32,375 nt of DNA from Pseudomonadota bacterium (GTDB taxonomy: Bacteria > Pseudomonadota > Alphaproteobacteria > Acetobacterales > Acetobacteraceae): the NCBI GenBank assembly GCA_021808315.1, contig JAKBBY010000011.1:1-32375 (forward strand), given 5' to 3'. Of this stretch, positions 8,545 to 16,644 are shown piece after piece (within the stretch, counting starts at the first letter, position 1; the number at the start of each line of letters is the position of its first letter). The notes under the pieces are model-generated. The model did no database searches and had not been told where the DNA came from. It saw only the letters and a list, made by a program, of their open reading frames with translations. A program made the position numbers and the translations under genes.

Positions 8545-8637
8545 ATGTTGGTTTTTGGCAATAATATTCCGCGTGATGCCCATGCCGAGTTGCTCCGGCT
8601 CTGCGCGCGCATCGGTTATAGCCCGCATCGCTCCTGA
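8545..8637 (+). CDS. Possible 30-aa leader peptide or gene remnant
   Basis: A short open frame reads MLVFGNNIPRDAHAELLRLC and ends at TGA 8635-8637, 55 bases before the aminotransferase start. It is too short for the ORF track. Its ATG would lie almost at the start site of the promoter predicted at 8508-8536, so any translation would be leaderless. The codons are not obviously unlike the neighbours. I recognise no family. It could be an upstream regulatory ORF, a decayed gene start, or chance. Confidence 0.2.
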   Translation: MLVFGNNIPRDAHAELLRLCARIGYSPHRS

Positions 8638-8692
8638 TTGTTGTAGCGTGCGGCGATCTGCCGCGACCTTGCTCTAACATTCGGAGATTACC

Positions 8693-10084
8693 ATGCTCGA
8701 TCATCCCTCGATTATGTCCGGCGCGTCTGACTTTGATTGGCAGGAAGCGGATGCGGCCCATCATTTGCACCCGTTTTCCGATCATCGGTCACTGCATCAA
8801 GGCAAGGTGAAAATCATCACCGGCGCCGAGGGCGTTTATTTAACCGATGATGCTGGCAATCAGATTCTCGATGGTATGGCGGGGCTTTGGTGTGTTGCCG
8901 TTGGCTACGGGCGGCAAGAGCTTGTTGATGCAGCGACTGTGCAAATGACAACGTTGCCGTTTTACAATACGTTTTTCAAAACCGCGACCCGCCCGGTGAT
9001 CCGTTTGGCCGACCGGTTGACGCGGATGGCGCCGGGGGATTTGAACCATGCGTTTTTTGCGTGCTCCGGGTCGGAAGCGGTGGATACCGCTTTGCGCATG
9101 GCGCGCACCTATTGGATTACCAAGGGCCAGCCGCAAAAGCGGGTGATTATCGGGCGCGAATTTGGCTATCACGGTTCAACAACCTTAGGAGCGGCGGCCG
9201 GCGGCATGGTGGATATGCATCGCCAAGGCGCTGCCTTGCCTGATTTTGCCCATGTCTTACCGCCGTATTGGTATGGCTATGGCGGGCAGATGAGCCCTGC
9301 AGAGTTTGGCCTCTATGCGGCGAGGCAGGTTGAGGCGAAAATCCAGGAGATTGGCGTAGAGCATGTTGCCGCCTTCATTGGCGAGCCGATCCAAGGGGCG
9401 GGCGGGGTGATTATTCCCCCCGAGACCTATTGGCCGGAAATCCAGCGTATTTGCCGCGAAAATGATATTTTGCTGATTGCCGATGAGGTCATTTGCGGCT
9501 TTGGGCGCACCGGACGGATGTTTGGCAGCGAGACGTTCGGCATCAGCCCGGATTTGATGACGCTCGCGAAAGGAATCACATCGGGGTATATTCCGCTGTC
9601 AGCGGTGCTGGTGGGCGACAAGGTTGCCGATGTGCTGATTAATCATACCGGCGAGTTTTACCATGGTTTCACCTATTCCGGGCATCCGGTGGCCTGCGCT
9701 GTGGCGCTGGCCAATCTTGATATTTTGGAATCCGAAGGACTTGCCGCTCGCGCGGAGCGGATGGGCGTCACACTCCGTGCCAAATTGACCGAAGCCTTGG
9801 CGGATGAGCCGATTATTGGCGAGATTCGCGGCACCGGCCTGATCGGCGCGATTGAACTCACCGCCGATAAGCGCACAAGGCGGTTTTTCGACAAGCGCGG
9901 ACGGGTGGGCACGCTCTGCCGCGATCATTGTTTTGCTAACAATTTAGTGATGCGGGCGGTGCGCGATACGATGGTGTTTTCACCGCCTTTGACCATCACG
10001 GAGGCAGAAATCGATGAGTTGGTTGCCCGTGCCAAGCGCGCGATTTTGGCAACTCAGGCCGATGTTCGTTCTGAAATTCAGTGA
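8693..10084 (+). CDS. spuC: Class III PLP aminotransferase, polyamine:pyruvate type (SpuC-like)
   Basis: Protein of 463 aa with GGAG six bases before the ATG. The N-terminal HHLHPFSDHRSLHQGKVKIITGAEGVYLTD and the GLWCVAVGYGR segment are typical of the putrescine/omega-amino acid:pyruvate group. PLP-site features include CSGSEAVDTALRMAR near 124-138, the GYHGSTTLG region, D264 in LIADEVICGFGRTG and the Schiff-base lysine K293 in LAKGITSGYIPLSAV. The reaction transfers a terminal amino group of putrescine or another polyamine to pyruvate, giving 4-aminobutanal and L-alanine. It lies after a PuuR-like gene and before a second puuA-type gene. The family also contains beta-alanine and taurine aminotransferases, so the donor is inferred from context. 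Confidence 0.88.
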   Translation: MLDHPSIMSGASDFDWQEADAAHHLHPFSDHRSLHQGKVKIITGAEGVYLTDDAGNQILDGMAGLWCVAVGYGRQELVDAATVQMTTLPFYNTFFKTATRPVIRLADRLTRMAPGDLNHAFFACSGSEAVDTALRMARTYWITKGQPQKRVIIGREFGYHGSTTLGAAAGGMVDMHRQGAALPDFAHVLPPYWYGYGGQMSPAEFGLYAARQVEAKIQEIGVEHVAAFIGEPIQGAGGVIIPPETYWPEIQRICRENDILLIADEVICGFGRTGRMFGSETFGISPDLMTLAKGITSGYIPLSAVLVGDKVADVLINHTGEFYHGFTYSGHPVACAVALANLDILESEGLAARAERMGVTLRAKLTEALADEPIIGEIRGTGLIGAIELTADKRTRRFFDKRGRVGTLCRDHCFANNLVMRAVRDTMVFSPPLTITEAEIDELVARAKRAILATQADVRSEIQ

Positions 10085-10092
10085 TTTAACCC

Positions 10093-11454
10093 ATGGATAT
10101 CGTATCATCCCATGAAGACCGACTAGCCCTGCTTGGTGAGAGCGAGCTGATTGAGGCGTTTATCATTGATGTGAACGGCGTGCCGCGTGGCAAATGGTTG
10201 CAGCGCGACAAGGCGGAGGCATTGTTAGGCGCTGGCATCGCGATGCCGCGCTCGGCCTATCTGCTCGATATTTGGGGTCGCGATATCGTTGAAGGGGGCA
10301 TCGCTTTTGATACGGGCGACCCTGATGGCAATTGCATCGCGGTGGCTCACAGCGTGACGCGAATGCAATGGGCGGAGGGGCAAGCGGCCCAAGCGCTGTT
10401 GACCATGCGTGAGGCGGATGGGTCATTGTTTTATGCCGATCCGCGCGGCGTGCTGAGCCGGGTGCTGGATCGCTACGCCGAACAGGGCCTGACGCCATCG
10501 GTTGGGGTGGAGTTGGAGTTTTATTTGGTTGATCCGCACCGAACCGGTGGCCAGCGCATTGCACCGCGTGGCGCTGATGAAAGTGCGTGGCGCGGTTGGC
10601 AGACCGACACGATGGGGCTTTGGGAAATCCATGATTATGAGGCGATCCTACGCGATTTGCTGCGCGCGGCCTCAGCCCAGAGCATCGCGCTTGATACGCT
10701 GATTAGTGAAAACGGGCCGGGTCAATTCGAGGTGACGCTGCGCTACGCACCGGATGCGCTGCGGATTGCCGATGATGCGGTTTTATTCAAGCGCGCCGTG
10801 AAGCAAATTGCGCGCAAGCATGGCCTGTGCGCGACTTTTATGGCCAAGCCGTTTGGTAATTGGGCTGGCAGCGGCATGCATGTTCATATGTCGGTGTTGG
10901 ATGGTCAAGGTGTGAATATATTTACCGGCGATGCCAGCCGACCTAGCCCCGTTTTGTATCATGCGCTTGGCGGCGTGGTGACCGCGATGCCGGACACGAT
11001 GCTGGTGTTTGCGCCGCATGCGAATTCATTTCGCCGGTTTGCGCCGGGCACACATGCGCCGGTGTTTGGGGATTGGGGGCATGATAACCGGCTCTCGGCG
11101 GTGCGCGTGATCAATGCTGAGCCACGGGCCGCACGGATTGAACACCGGGTCGCGGGGGCGGATTGCAACCCTTATCTGGCTTTTGCCGCCATGCTTGGTG
11201 CGATGTTGGATGGCATGGCGAGCAAGGCCGATCCTGGCCCGGAATCGGTGGGCGACAAAACGGGGGCTGCGGCACCGAAATTGCCGATTGCCTGGAGTGC
11301 GGCGACCGAACGGTTTGCCGGTTCGACCCGGACGGCGGCGATTTTTGGCGCAAAATTCCAAGGTATTTTCGCGTCGTGCAAGCGGCAGGAGATCGATGAA
11401 TTCCGCCGTCGGATCTCGGATGTGGAGTATGACGCGTATTTGAAGAATGCCTGA
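10093..11454 (+). CDS. Glutamine synthetase family protein, gamma-glutamylpolyamine synthetase-like (copy 2)
   Basis: Protein of 453 aa beginning 9 bases after the aminotransferase stop, without a clear ribosome binding site of its own, so translation probably depends on coupling. The fold is complete: ELEFYLV, SENGPGQFEVTLRY, FMAKPFGNWAGSGMHVHMS, NSFRR, HDNRLSAVRV and RIEHRVAGADCNPYLAFA. It differs from copy 1 in several active-site-adjacent stretches (NGPGQFEV against EGAAQVEI, GNWAGSGMHVH against DHEPGSAMHIH), which suggests a different amine specificity. It probably glutamylates a polyamine or a related monoamine. I give no symbol because the substrate is uncertain. Confidence 0.85.
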   Translation: MDIVSSHEDRLALLGESELIEAFIIDVNGVPRGKWLQRDKAEALLGAGIAMPRSAYLLDIWGRDIVEGGIAFDTGDPDGNCIAVAHSVTRMQWAEGQAAQALLTMREADGSLFYADPRGVLSRVLDRYAEQGLTPSVGVELEFYLVDPHRTGGQRIAPRGADESAWRGWQTDTMGLWEIHDYEAILRDLLRAASAQSIALDTLISENGPGQFEVTLRYAPDALRIADDAVLFKRAVKQIARKHGLCATFMAKPFGNWAGSGMHVHMSVLDGQGVNIFTGDASRPSPVLYHALGGVVTAMPDTMLVFAPHANSFRRFAPGTHAPVFGDWGHDNRLSAVRVINAEPRAARIEHRVAGADCNPYLAFAAMLGAMLDGMASKADPGPESVGDKTGAAAPKLPIAWSAATERFAGSTRTAAIFGAKFQGIFASCKRQEIDEFRRRISDVEYDAYLKNA

Positions 11455-11468
11455 TGCAAGGATTGAGA

Positions 11469-11489
11469 CGTGACTAACTAAACGTCACG
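11469..11489. repeat. 6-bp inverted repeat after the second synthetase gene
   Basis: CGTGAC (11469-11474) and GTCACG (11484-11489) flank a 9-base loop. It lies 15 bases after the stop codon, and no T-run follows. It may be a weak 3' hairpin or the first of three dyads in the gap before the permease gene. Confidence 0.45.
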
Positions 11490-11529
11490 ACAACATCAAT
11501 CTGTCGCGTGGAGGAGTGGTTGAGTTCGC

Positions 11530-11594
11530 ATCGTAGTCGATAAATATTCCGATTGTGGAACTGACTACGATACCGATAACCGGCAAATTGCCGG
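11530..11594. promoter_or_regulatory. Dyad cluster upstream of the APC permease (candidate operators)
   Basis: A 9-bp perfect inverted repeat, ATCGTAGTC (11530-11538) and GACTACGAT (11563-11571), spans 24 bases. Nine bases on is the near-perfect palindrome CCGGCAAATTGCCGG (11580-11594), bracketed on both sides by CGATAA. They lie 80-145 bases before the permease start, where transcriptional control would be expected. A weak TTGTGG...GATAAC pair overlaps them. No known operator consensus is matched. Confidence 0.5.
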
Positions 11595-11673
11595 CGATAA
11601 TAAGAAACGATAAGCCAGAAGCACGCTAACCGAGCAACCAAAAACGGGCTTTATCAATAAGGGAGCTAATCGG

Positions 11674-13050
11674 ATGCAAACAGAACTTAAGGCGAATTCT
11701 CTATCATTTTTTGAAACGATCATCATGGGGGTGGCTGGTTCGGCGCCGGCATTTTCCATTGCGGTGGCCATTGCTGGCTTGCTGGCGGTGTCGGGCGATG
11801 TTTCGCCGAATGCGCTGTTGATTTTCGCCGTGCCGATGCTGGGCATCGCGCTCGCTTATAAAGGTTTGAACCGGAAAATGGCGAATGCCGGGGCGGCTTA
11901 TCAATGGACCAAATCGGTGATGGGCGGGTTTTTTGGTTATTTTTCCGGCTGGGCGCTGTTAATTGCTGCTTTGGTGTTCATGATTACCGGCAGCGTCCCG
12001 CTTGGTACGGCAACGATAGATTTGTTTGATCCAACACTTGCCAGCAACGTGGTGCTGACCACGGGCATTGGCGCGGGCTGGTTTGTGGTGATTGGCCTCG
12101 TTTTAATCAGCGGGATTGAGCTGACGAGTAAAATTCAAGTGGTGATGAGCTCGATTGAATTGACGATTTTGCTCGTCATTTCAATCGCTGCGTTTGTGCA
12201 TACTGGACATTCCGCAGTCACGCCGTTTTCTTGGTCCTGGTTCGGGTTTAACTATCCGCCCGGCACTTTTGCCGCCTCTTCGTTGATTGTGGTGTTTTTA
12301 TATTGGGGCTGGGACGTTACCTGTAATCTCTCCGAGGAGACCAAGGATTTGCCGCCCAACTCTGCGGGTCAAGGTGGATTTTTGAGCGTGTTTGTCACCA
12401 TTGCCTCGTTTGTCGCATTTACGGTTGCCACGCTGATGATGTTTTCGCTCGCCAAAGCCAAGGGATTTTCGGATAATTTGATTTATCATGTGGCGGTGGC
12501 GGCAGGTTTGGGAAAGGCTGGCGGCTATGCGGCGGCTTTGGCGCTGATCCTCTCGAGCATTGCCACCTTGGAGACAACCATGTTGCAGTTTTCGCGCACC
12601 TTGTTTGCGATGGGGCGTGATCGTGCGTTGCCGGGCTATTTCGGCAAGGTTAGCCCGCGCACCATCACGCCGGTGCGCACGATGTATCTATTGCTGGGGG
12701 TTGGGTTGGTGATGATTTTCATCTCGAGCTTCATGCCCTCGATTGCGGCGATTTTATCAGACTCGGTGAATGCGATTGCGGTGCAGGTTTGCTATTATTA
12801 TGGGTTGGCCGGTTTGATTTGCGCTTGGGTTTATCGGGATAGTTTCAAGACAATGTCATGGGATTCGGTGCAATATGTCTTGTTTCCTGGCTTGAGCGGC
12901 CTCGCATTGATCGGGCTTGGTCTGTATGCCATCAGCACGTTTAATCTGACCACCAAAATTGTCGGGATTGGCGGGTTGTTGATCGGGATCGTGTTCTATC
13001 GCCCTGCCGGGTATGCGCGCTCGACCCCTGAGGCGATAGCCGGCGAATAA
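11674..13050 (+). CDS. APC-superfamily amino acid/polyamine permease
   Basis: Protein of 458 aa with GGGAG 8-9 bases before the ATG. It has about twelve hydrophobic segments and the APC hallmark N-terminus, SFFETIIMGVAGSAPAFSIAVAIAGLL, with the small-residue break of the first helix. Other matches are AGAAYQWTKSVMGGFFGYFSGWALL near helix 3 and FLYWGWDVTCNLSEETKD near helix 6. The family moves amino acids or amines by proton coupling or exchange. Its place at the end of the rightward polyamine genes suggests uptake of putrescine or exchange of a polyamine product, giving the island a second, ATP-independent transporter. Substrate is inferred; other amines and amino acids are possible. A 220-base gap with dyads separates it from the preceding gene. 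Confidence 0.87.
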   Translation: MQTELKANSLSFFETIIMGVAGSAPAFSIAVAIAGLLAVSGDVSPNALLIFAVPMLGIALAYKGLNRKMANAGAAYQWTKSVMGGFFGYFSGWALLIAALVFMITGSVPLGTATIDLFDPTLASNVVLTTGIGAGWFVVIGLVLISGIELTSKIQVVMSSIELTILLVISIAAFVHTGHSAVTPFSWSWFGFNYPPGTFAASSLIVVFLYWGWDVTCNLSEETKDLPPNSAGQGGFLSVFVTIASFVAFTVATLMMFSLAKAKGFSDNLIYHVAVAAGLGKAGGYAAALALILSSIATLETTMLQFSRTLFAMGRDRALPGYFGKVSPRTITPVRTMYLLLGVGLVMIFISSFMPSIAAILSDSVNAIAVQVCYYYGLAGLICAWVYRDSFKTMSWDSVQYVLFPGLSGLALIGLGLYAISTFNLTTKIVGIGGLLIGIVFYRPAGYARSTPEAIAGE

Positions 13051-13060
13051 CATGGATGGC

Positions 13061-13097
13061 GACCATCAAGGATCGCAACCCGTGAGCCTTGATGGTC
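13061..13097. terminator. Hairpin between convergent genes (candidate bidirectional terminator)
   Basis: GACCATCAAGG (13061-13071) and CCTTGATGGTC (13087-13097) form an 11-bp perfect stem with a 15-base loop. It lies between the stop of the APC permease and the stop of the radical SAM gene, which face each other. Only a broken T-rich stretch (AGTCTTTATTC) follows on the plus strand. Confidence 0.7.
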
Positions 13098-13106
13098 AGT
13101 CTTTAT

Positions 13107-14210
13107 TCAATCATCGAACAGTGAAAGCTGCGCGCTGACTGGTTTGGCGGCGGGGGGACGGGCGAATTCTGTGCAATCGAGCGGCGGGGGTGTGCGCTCG
13201 AGCTGATATTGCCGGGCGGCGCGTTGAAAGCGGGCGGCGAGCAAGGCCGCATACGGGCCTTGGCCGGTGAAACGGCGGCCAAAGGCGGCCTCGTTCAACT
13301 GCCCGCCGCGCACCTCGCGGATTAGGGCGAGAATGCGCCCGGCTCGATCCGGTACGATCCGGTTGAGCCAATCCGTCATCAAATCGCGCACCTCCAAGGG
13401 CAGGCGAAGCAAAATCGCGTTGGCGTAAAGCGCGCCGGCGCGGGATGCTTCGCGCAGGATCGCTTCCAGCTCGGCATCATTGAGGCCGGGGATCATCGGG
13501 GAAGCAAACACGCCGACCGGGATTTTCGCGGCGGCAAGCTCACTGATGGCTTGCAGACGGCGCGCCGGGGTGGCGGCGCGCGGCTCCATGGCGCGGGCGA
13601 GGCGCGGATCGAGCGTGGTGATCGAGAGATGGACGCGCGCCAGGTTACGGGCCGCCATGCGCTGCAAAATATCGATATCGCGCAGCACGCCGGCGGATTT
13701 GGTAACGATGGTGACCGGATGATTAAACCGATCAAGCACGTCGAGCACGGCACGGGTCAGGCGTAATTGGCGTTCCACCGGCTGATACGGATCGGTGTTG
13801 GAGCCGAGCATGATCGGCGCGGGGCTGTAGGATTTACGGGATAATTCGCGCTCGAGCAGGCTGGCGGCGTCCGGCTTGAAAATCAGCTTGGTCTCGAAAT
13901 CAAGCCCTGGTGAGTAACCGAGATAAGCGTGGCTGGGCCGTGCATAGCAATAAACGCAGCCATGTTCGCACCCGCGATACGGATTTAGGCCGCGGTCAAA
14001 ACCCAAATCCGGGCTTTCGTTCCAACTGAGGATACTGCGCGAGGCATCGCGGATCAGCACGGTTGGTGCTGGCGCTACCGGCTCGGCCAGCGTGTCCCAC
14101 CCATCATCGAAGGCTTCGGCGTGGTGTGTCTCGAACCGGTTGGCGGGGTGGTGTAACACACCCCGTCCGGGCAAATCAGCGTGTTGGGCGATCACCGATT
14201 GCATGTTCAT
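13107..14210 (-). CDS. PA0069-family radical SAM protein
   Basis: Protein of 367 aa from the ATG at 14210; a second ATG at 14204 has better GGAG spacing, and the track's TTG at 14231 is less likely. The radical SAM cluster motif CEHGCVYC (CX3CX2C) sits in NPYRGCEHGCVYCYARPSHAYLG, and the following GLDFETKLIFKPDA is characteristic of the PA0069/Rv2578c family related to spore photoproduct lyase. It should bind a 4Fe-4S cluster and cleave S-adenosylmethionine; the physiological reaction of the family is not known to me. It stands alone on its strand, convergent with the permease gene, with about 100 bases between its start and the end of the guanylyltransferase gene upstream. Confidence 0.9.
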   Translation of the reverse strand: MNMQSVIAQHADLPGRGVLHHPANRFETHHAEAFDDGWDTLAEPVAPAPTVLIRDASRSILSWNESPDLGFDRGLNPYRGCEHGCVYCYARPSHAYLGYSPGLDFETKLIFKPDAASLLERELSRKSYSPAPIMLGSNTDPYQPVERQLRLTRAVLDVLDRFNHPVTIVTKSAGVLRDIDILQRMAARNLARVHLSITTLDPRLARAMEPRAATPARRLQAISELAAAKIPVGVFASPMIPGLNDAELEAILREASRAGALYANAILLRLPLEVRDLMTDWLNRIVPDRAGRILALIREVRGGQLNEAAFGRRFTGQGPYAALLAARFQRAARQYQLERTPPPLDCTEFARPPAAKPVSAQLSLFDD

Positions 14211-14313
14211 GCTCCGTTCCTGACCGTTCAACCATAGGCGGCGATTTCGGTCAAGAACAAAATACGAACTGTGTCAGATTTTTGCTGCGGCGCATCATTG
14301 AAGCCGCGTTGGA

Positions 14314-15756
14314 TCAGTGCCGACCGTAATTATCCTCCAGGCGCACAATGTCATCCTCGCCCAGATAGGCACCGGATTGGACCTCGATCAACGTGAGCGG
14401 GATTTTGCCGGGATTTTCCAAGCGGTGGACACAGCCGAGCGGAAGATAGAGGCTTTCATTTTCCCGCACCAGATGGGTCTCGGCATCCCGGGTGACCAAG
14501 GCGGAGCCCGCGACGACCACCCAATGTTCAGCGCGGTGGAAATGTTTTTGCAGGCTGAGACGTGCGCCCGGATGGACCACGATGCGCTTGACCTGGAATC
14601 GCTCGCCCTCGATCAGGCTTTCGTAAAAGCCCCAGGGACGATAGACGCGGGTATGCGCATCGGCCTCTTGGCGCTGGCTTGCACGCAAGCGGTCCACCAC
14701 ATTTTTGACGTCTTGCGACCGGCTACGATCAGCCACCAGCACCGCGTCCGGCGTGGTGACGACGATGACATCATCAAGGCCGAGCACGGCGGTAACGGCT
14801 CCTTCGCTGCGGACATAGCAATTACGCGAATCCTCGATCAGCGCATCGCCGACCACCGCATTGCCCTGTCCATCCTTCGCTGCAATTTCCCAAATGGCCG
14901 ACCAGGAACCGACATCTGACCAGCCCAAAGTGGCGGGGACGACGGCGGCGCGGGTGGTTTTTTCCGCGATGGCATAGTCAAAGCTGATCGACGGTGCAGC
15001 GCGGAATTCAGCGGCGCCGAGGCGAATAAAATCCAAATCCACACGACTTGCCGCCAGGGCCGCGCGGGCGGCGTGCAGCACAGCGGGGGCTAAATCGGCA
15101 AAACTATCGATCAGGGTGCGGGCGGAGGCGACAAACATGCCGGAATTCCAGCAATGTTTACCATCCGCAATCAAATGGGCGGCTTTGGCTTGGTCCGGCT
15201 TTTCGATGAAACGGGCAATTCGGTAGGCTCCGGGCACATCGGCCAGGGGTGCTCCTTGCTCGATATAGCCATAGCCGGTTTCCGGCGTTGTTGCTTGCAT
15301 GCCGAATGTAACGATCAAGCCCGAGCGCGCAGCAGCCGTGGCAACGGCCAAAGCGCTGGCGAGGGCTGCGCTATCGGCGATGGCGGCATCCGCGGGCATG
15401 ATCCATAGCAACGCATCCGGGTCGTTCGCGGCGGCGAGCGCCGCAGCGGCGGCAATGGCCGGCGCGGAATTGCGGCCTTCGGGTTCCAGCAGAATCTGTG
15501 CGGCGAGCGGGTGCCCGGCGCGGAGCTGTTCGGCGACGATGAAACGATGATCCTCATTAGCGACCACAATGGGTGGGGCGAAACCAGGCCCGGTCGCGCG
15601 CGCAGCGGTTTCCTGCAGCATGGTGCGCGCCGAAATCAACGGCCAAAATTGTTTGGGATAGGATTTGCGCGAGACCGGCCAGAGCCGCGTGCCAGAGCCG
15701 CCACAGAGAATGACGGGCACAATGGTCGATGATGGTTGAGTAAGCGATGTTGCCAT
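14314..15756 (-). CDS. manC: Bifunctional mannose-1-phosphate guanylyltransferase / mannose-6-phosphate isomerase
   Basis: Protein of 480 aa from the ATG at 15756 (MATSLTQPSS), with GAGGAA upstream; the track's GTG start at 15795 lacks a site. The N-terminal nucleotidyltransferase carries VILCGGSGTRLWPVSRKSYPKQFWPL and the sugar-phosphate motif FIEKPDQAKAAH. The C-terminal 110 residues form a type II phosphomannose isomerase cupin (RPWGFYESL, GARLSLQKHFHRAEHWVVV, IPLTLIEVQSG). It makes GDP-mannose from mannose-6-phosphate equivalents in the cytoplasm, feeding exopolysaccharide or lipopolysaccharide synthesis. It is a single gene here with no polysaccharide cluster; the GT4 enzyme at 30338 might use its product. 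Family synonyms are AlgA, CpsB and XanB. Confidence 0.95.
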   Translation of the reverse strand: MATSLTQPSSTIVPVILCGGSGTRLWPVSRKSYPKQFWPLISARTMLQETAARATGPGFAPPIVVANEDHRFIVAEQLRAGHPLAAQILLEPEGRNSAPAIAAAAALAAANDPDALLWIMPADAAIADSAALASALAVATAAARSGLIVTFGMQATTPETGYGYIEQGAPLADVPGAYRIARFIEKPDQAKAAHLIADGKHCWNSGMFVASARTLIDSFADLAPAVLHAARAALAASRVDLDFIRLGAAEFRAAPSISFDYAIAEKTTRAAVVPATLGWSDVGSWSAIWEIAAKDGQGNAVVGDALIEDSRNCYVRSEGAVTAVLGLDDVIVVTTPDAVLVADRSRSQDVKNVVDRLRASQRQEADAHTRVYRPWGFYESLIEGERFQVKRIVVHPGARLSLQKHFHRAEHWVVVAGSALVTRDAETHLVRENESLYLPLGCVHRLENPGKIPLTLIEVQSGAYLGEDDIVRLEDNYGRH

Positions 15757-15843
15757 AATTAGGTTCCTCAATCTCGACAAACCATTGCCAGTCACGGAGC
15801 GAAACGTCTAGCGTACCCTGCGAATCGAACGGGGGAGGCCCGG

Positions 15844-16632
15844 ATGAAATATCGATTGGACGATCTGACGAGCGCCGAGTTCAAGGCGATGCAACCCAGC
15901 AACCCGATCATCCTGTTGCCCATGGGCAGCACCGAAGATCAAGGTGCGCATGCGCCGATGGGTGATTTTCGCTTGACCAGCATGATGGCACAACTCATCG
16001 CCAACGCGGCGAGTTCGGTGGGCACCTATTGTCTCGCCGCGCCCACGGTGCCGTTCGGGGCGGCGGATCATTTTGCCTCGGCACCCGGCGCGATTGCGTT
16101 GCGCCCGGCGACTTTGGGACTGGTGCTGGCCGAAATGATCCAGAATCTGCTGGATCACGGATTAACCCGGCTGATGGTGTTGAACGGCCATGGCGGCAAT
16201 GCGCCGGTGGTGCATGAGGTGACCCGGAACGTGCGGCGTGAGGGCGGGCCGATCATTCCCTCGTTTCCGCTCTGGCAGGTGGCCCAGCGGGTGATGGCGC
16301 GCCGGATTGGACCGGCGCCAGGACGATTTGGTCACGGCGGCGAGCCGTTGGCCTCAATCGGCTTGGCGCTGCGCAACCCCGCGATGCGGCGCGATCTCGC
16401 TGTGCCCCCGACAAATCCGGGCACGATGCTGGGCTTACCGGTGACCGATTTTGGCACATTGGGTTTTGAAGATATGCCGATCAATGCGCCGGTTGATTAC
16501 GATCAAGTGGCGCCGAACTCAGCGCTCGGCGATGCGACCCAGGCGGATGCGGCTTTGGGGCTTGCCGTGGTTGCCGAGGTCGTGGCGATTGGGGCACGGT
16601 TTTGCGTGCATATGGCGTCGACACAGGCCTGA
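15844..16632 (+). CDS. Creatininase-family protein with divergent metal-site motif
   Basis: Protein of 262 aa with GGGGGAGG just upstream of the ATG. The creatininase/MftE fold is recognisable from ILLPMGSTEDQGAHAPMGDF, APTVPFGAADHFASAPGAIALRP, LMVLNGHGGNAPVVHEV and FGHGGEPLASIGLAL. Most relatives read EQHGPHLP...D in the first motif; this one reads EDQGAHAP with the aspartate one position earlier, so a usual histidine ligand is replaced by glutamine. The family hydrolyses cyclic or peptide amides with Zn or Mn. The substrate cannot be read from the sequence. It is followed at 12 bases by a DMT transporter, which may carry its substrate or product. Confidence 0.82.
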   Translation: MKYRLDDLTSAEFKAMQPSNPIILLPMGSTEDQGAHAPMGDFRLTSMMAQLIANAASSVGTYCLAAPTVPFGAADHFASAPGAIALRPATLGLVLAEMIQNLLDHGLTRLMVLNGHGGNAPVVHEVTRNVRREGGPIIPSFPLWQVAQRVMARRIGPAPGRFGHGGEPLASIGLALRNPAMRRDLAVPPTNPGTMLGLPVTDFGTLGFEDMPINAPVDYDQVAPNSALGDATQADAALGLAVVAEVVAIGARFCVHMASTQA

Positions 16633-16644
16633 TCGACCCGATCA

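Noticed and set aside
14129-14165. Palindromic GGGGTG...CACCCC in the radical SAM gene start
   Set aside because: It lies inside coding sequence with an intact reading frame; most likely chance in GC-rich DNA.
14287-14307. Hairpin GCGGC...GCCGC after the guanylyltransferase gene as a terminator
   Set aside because: Only 5 bp with an 11-base loop and no T-run on the leftward strand; too weak to list.
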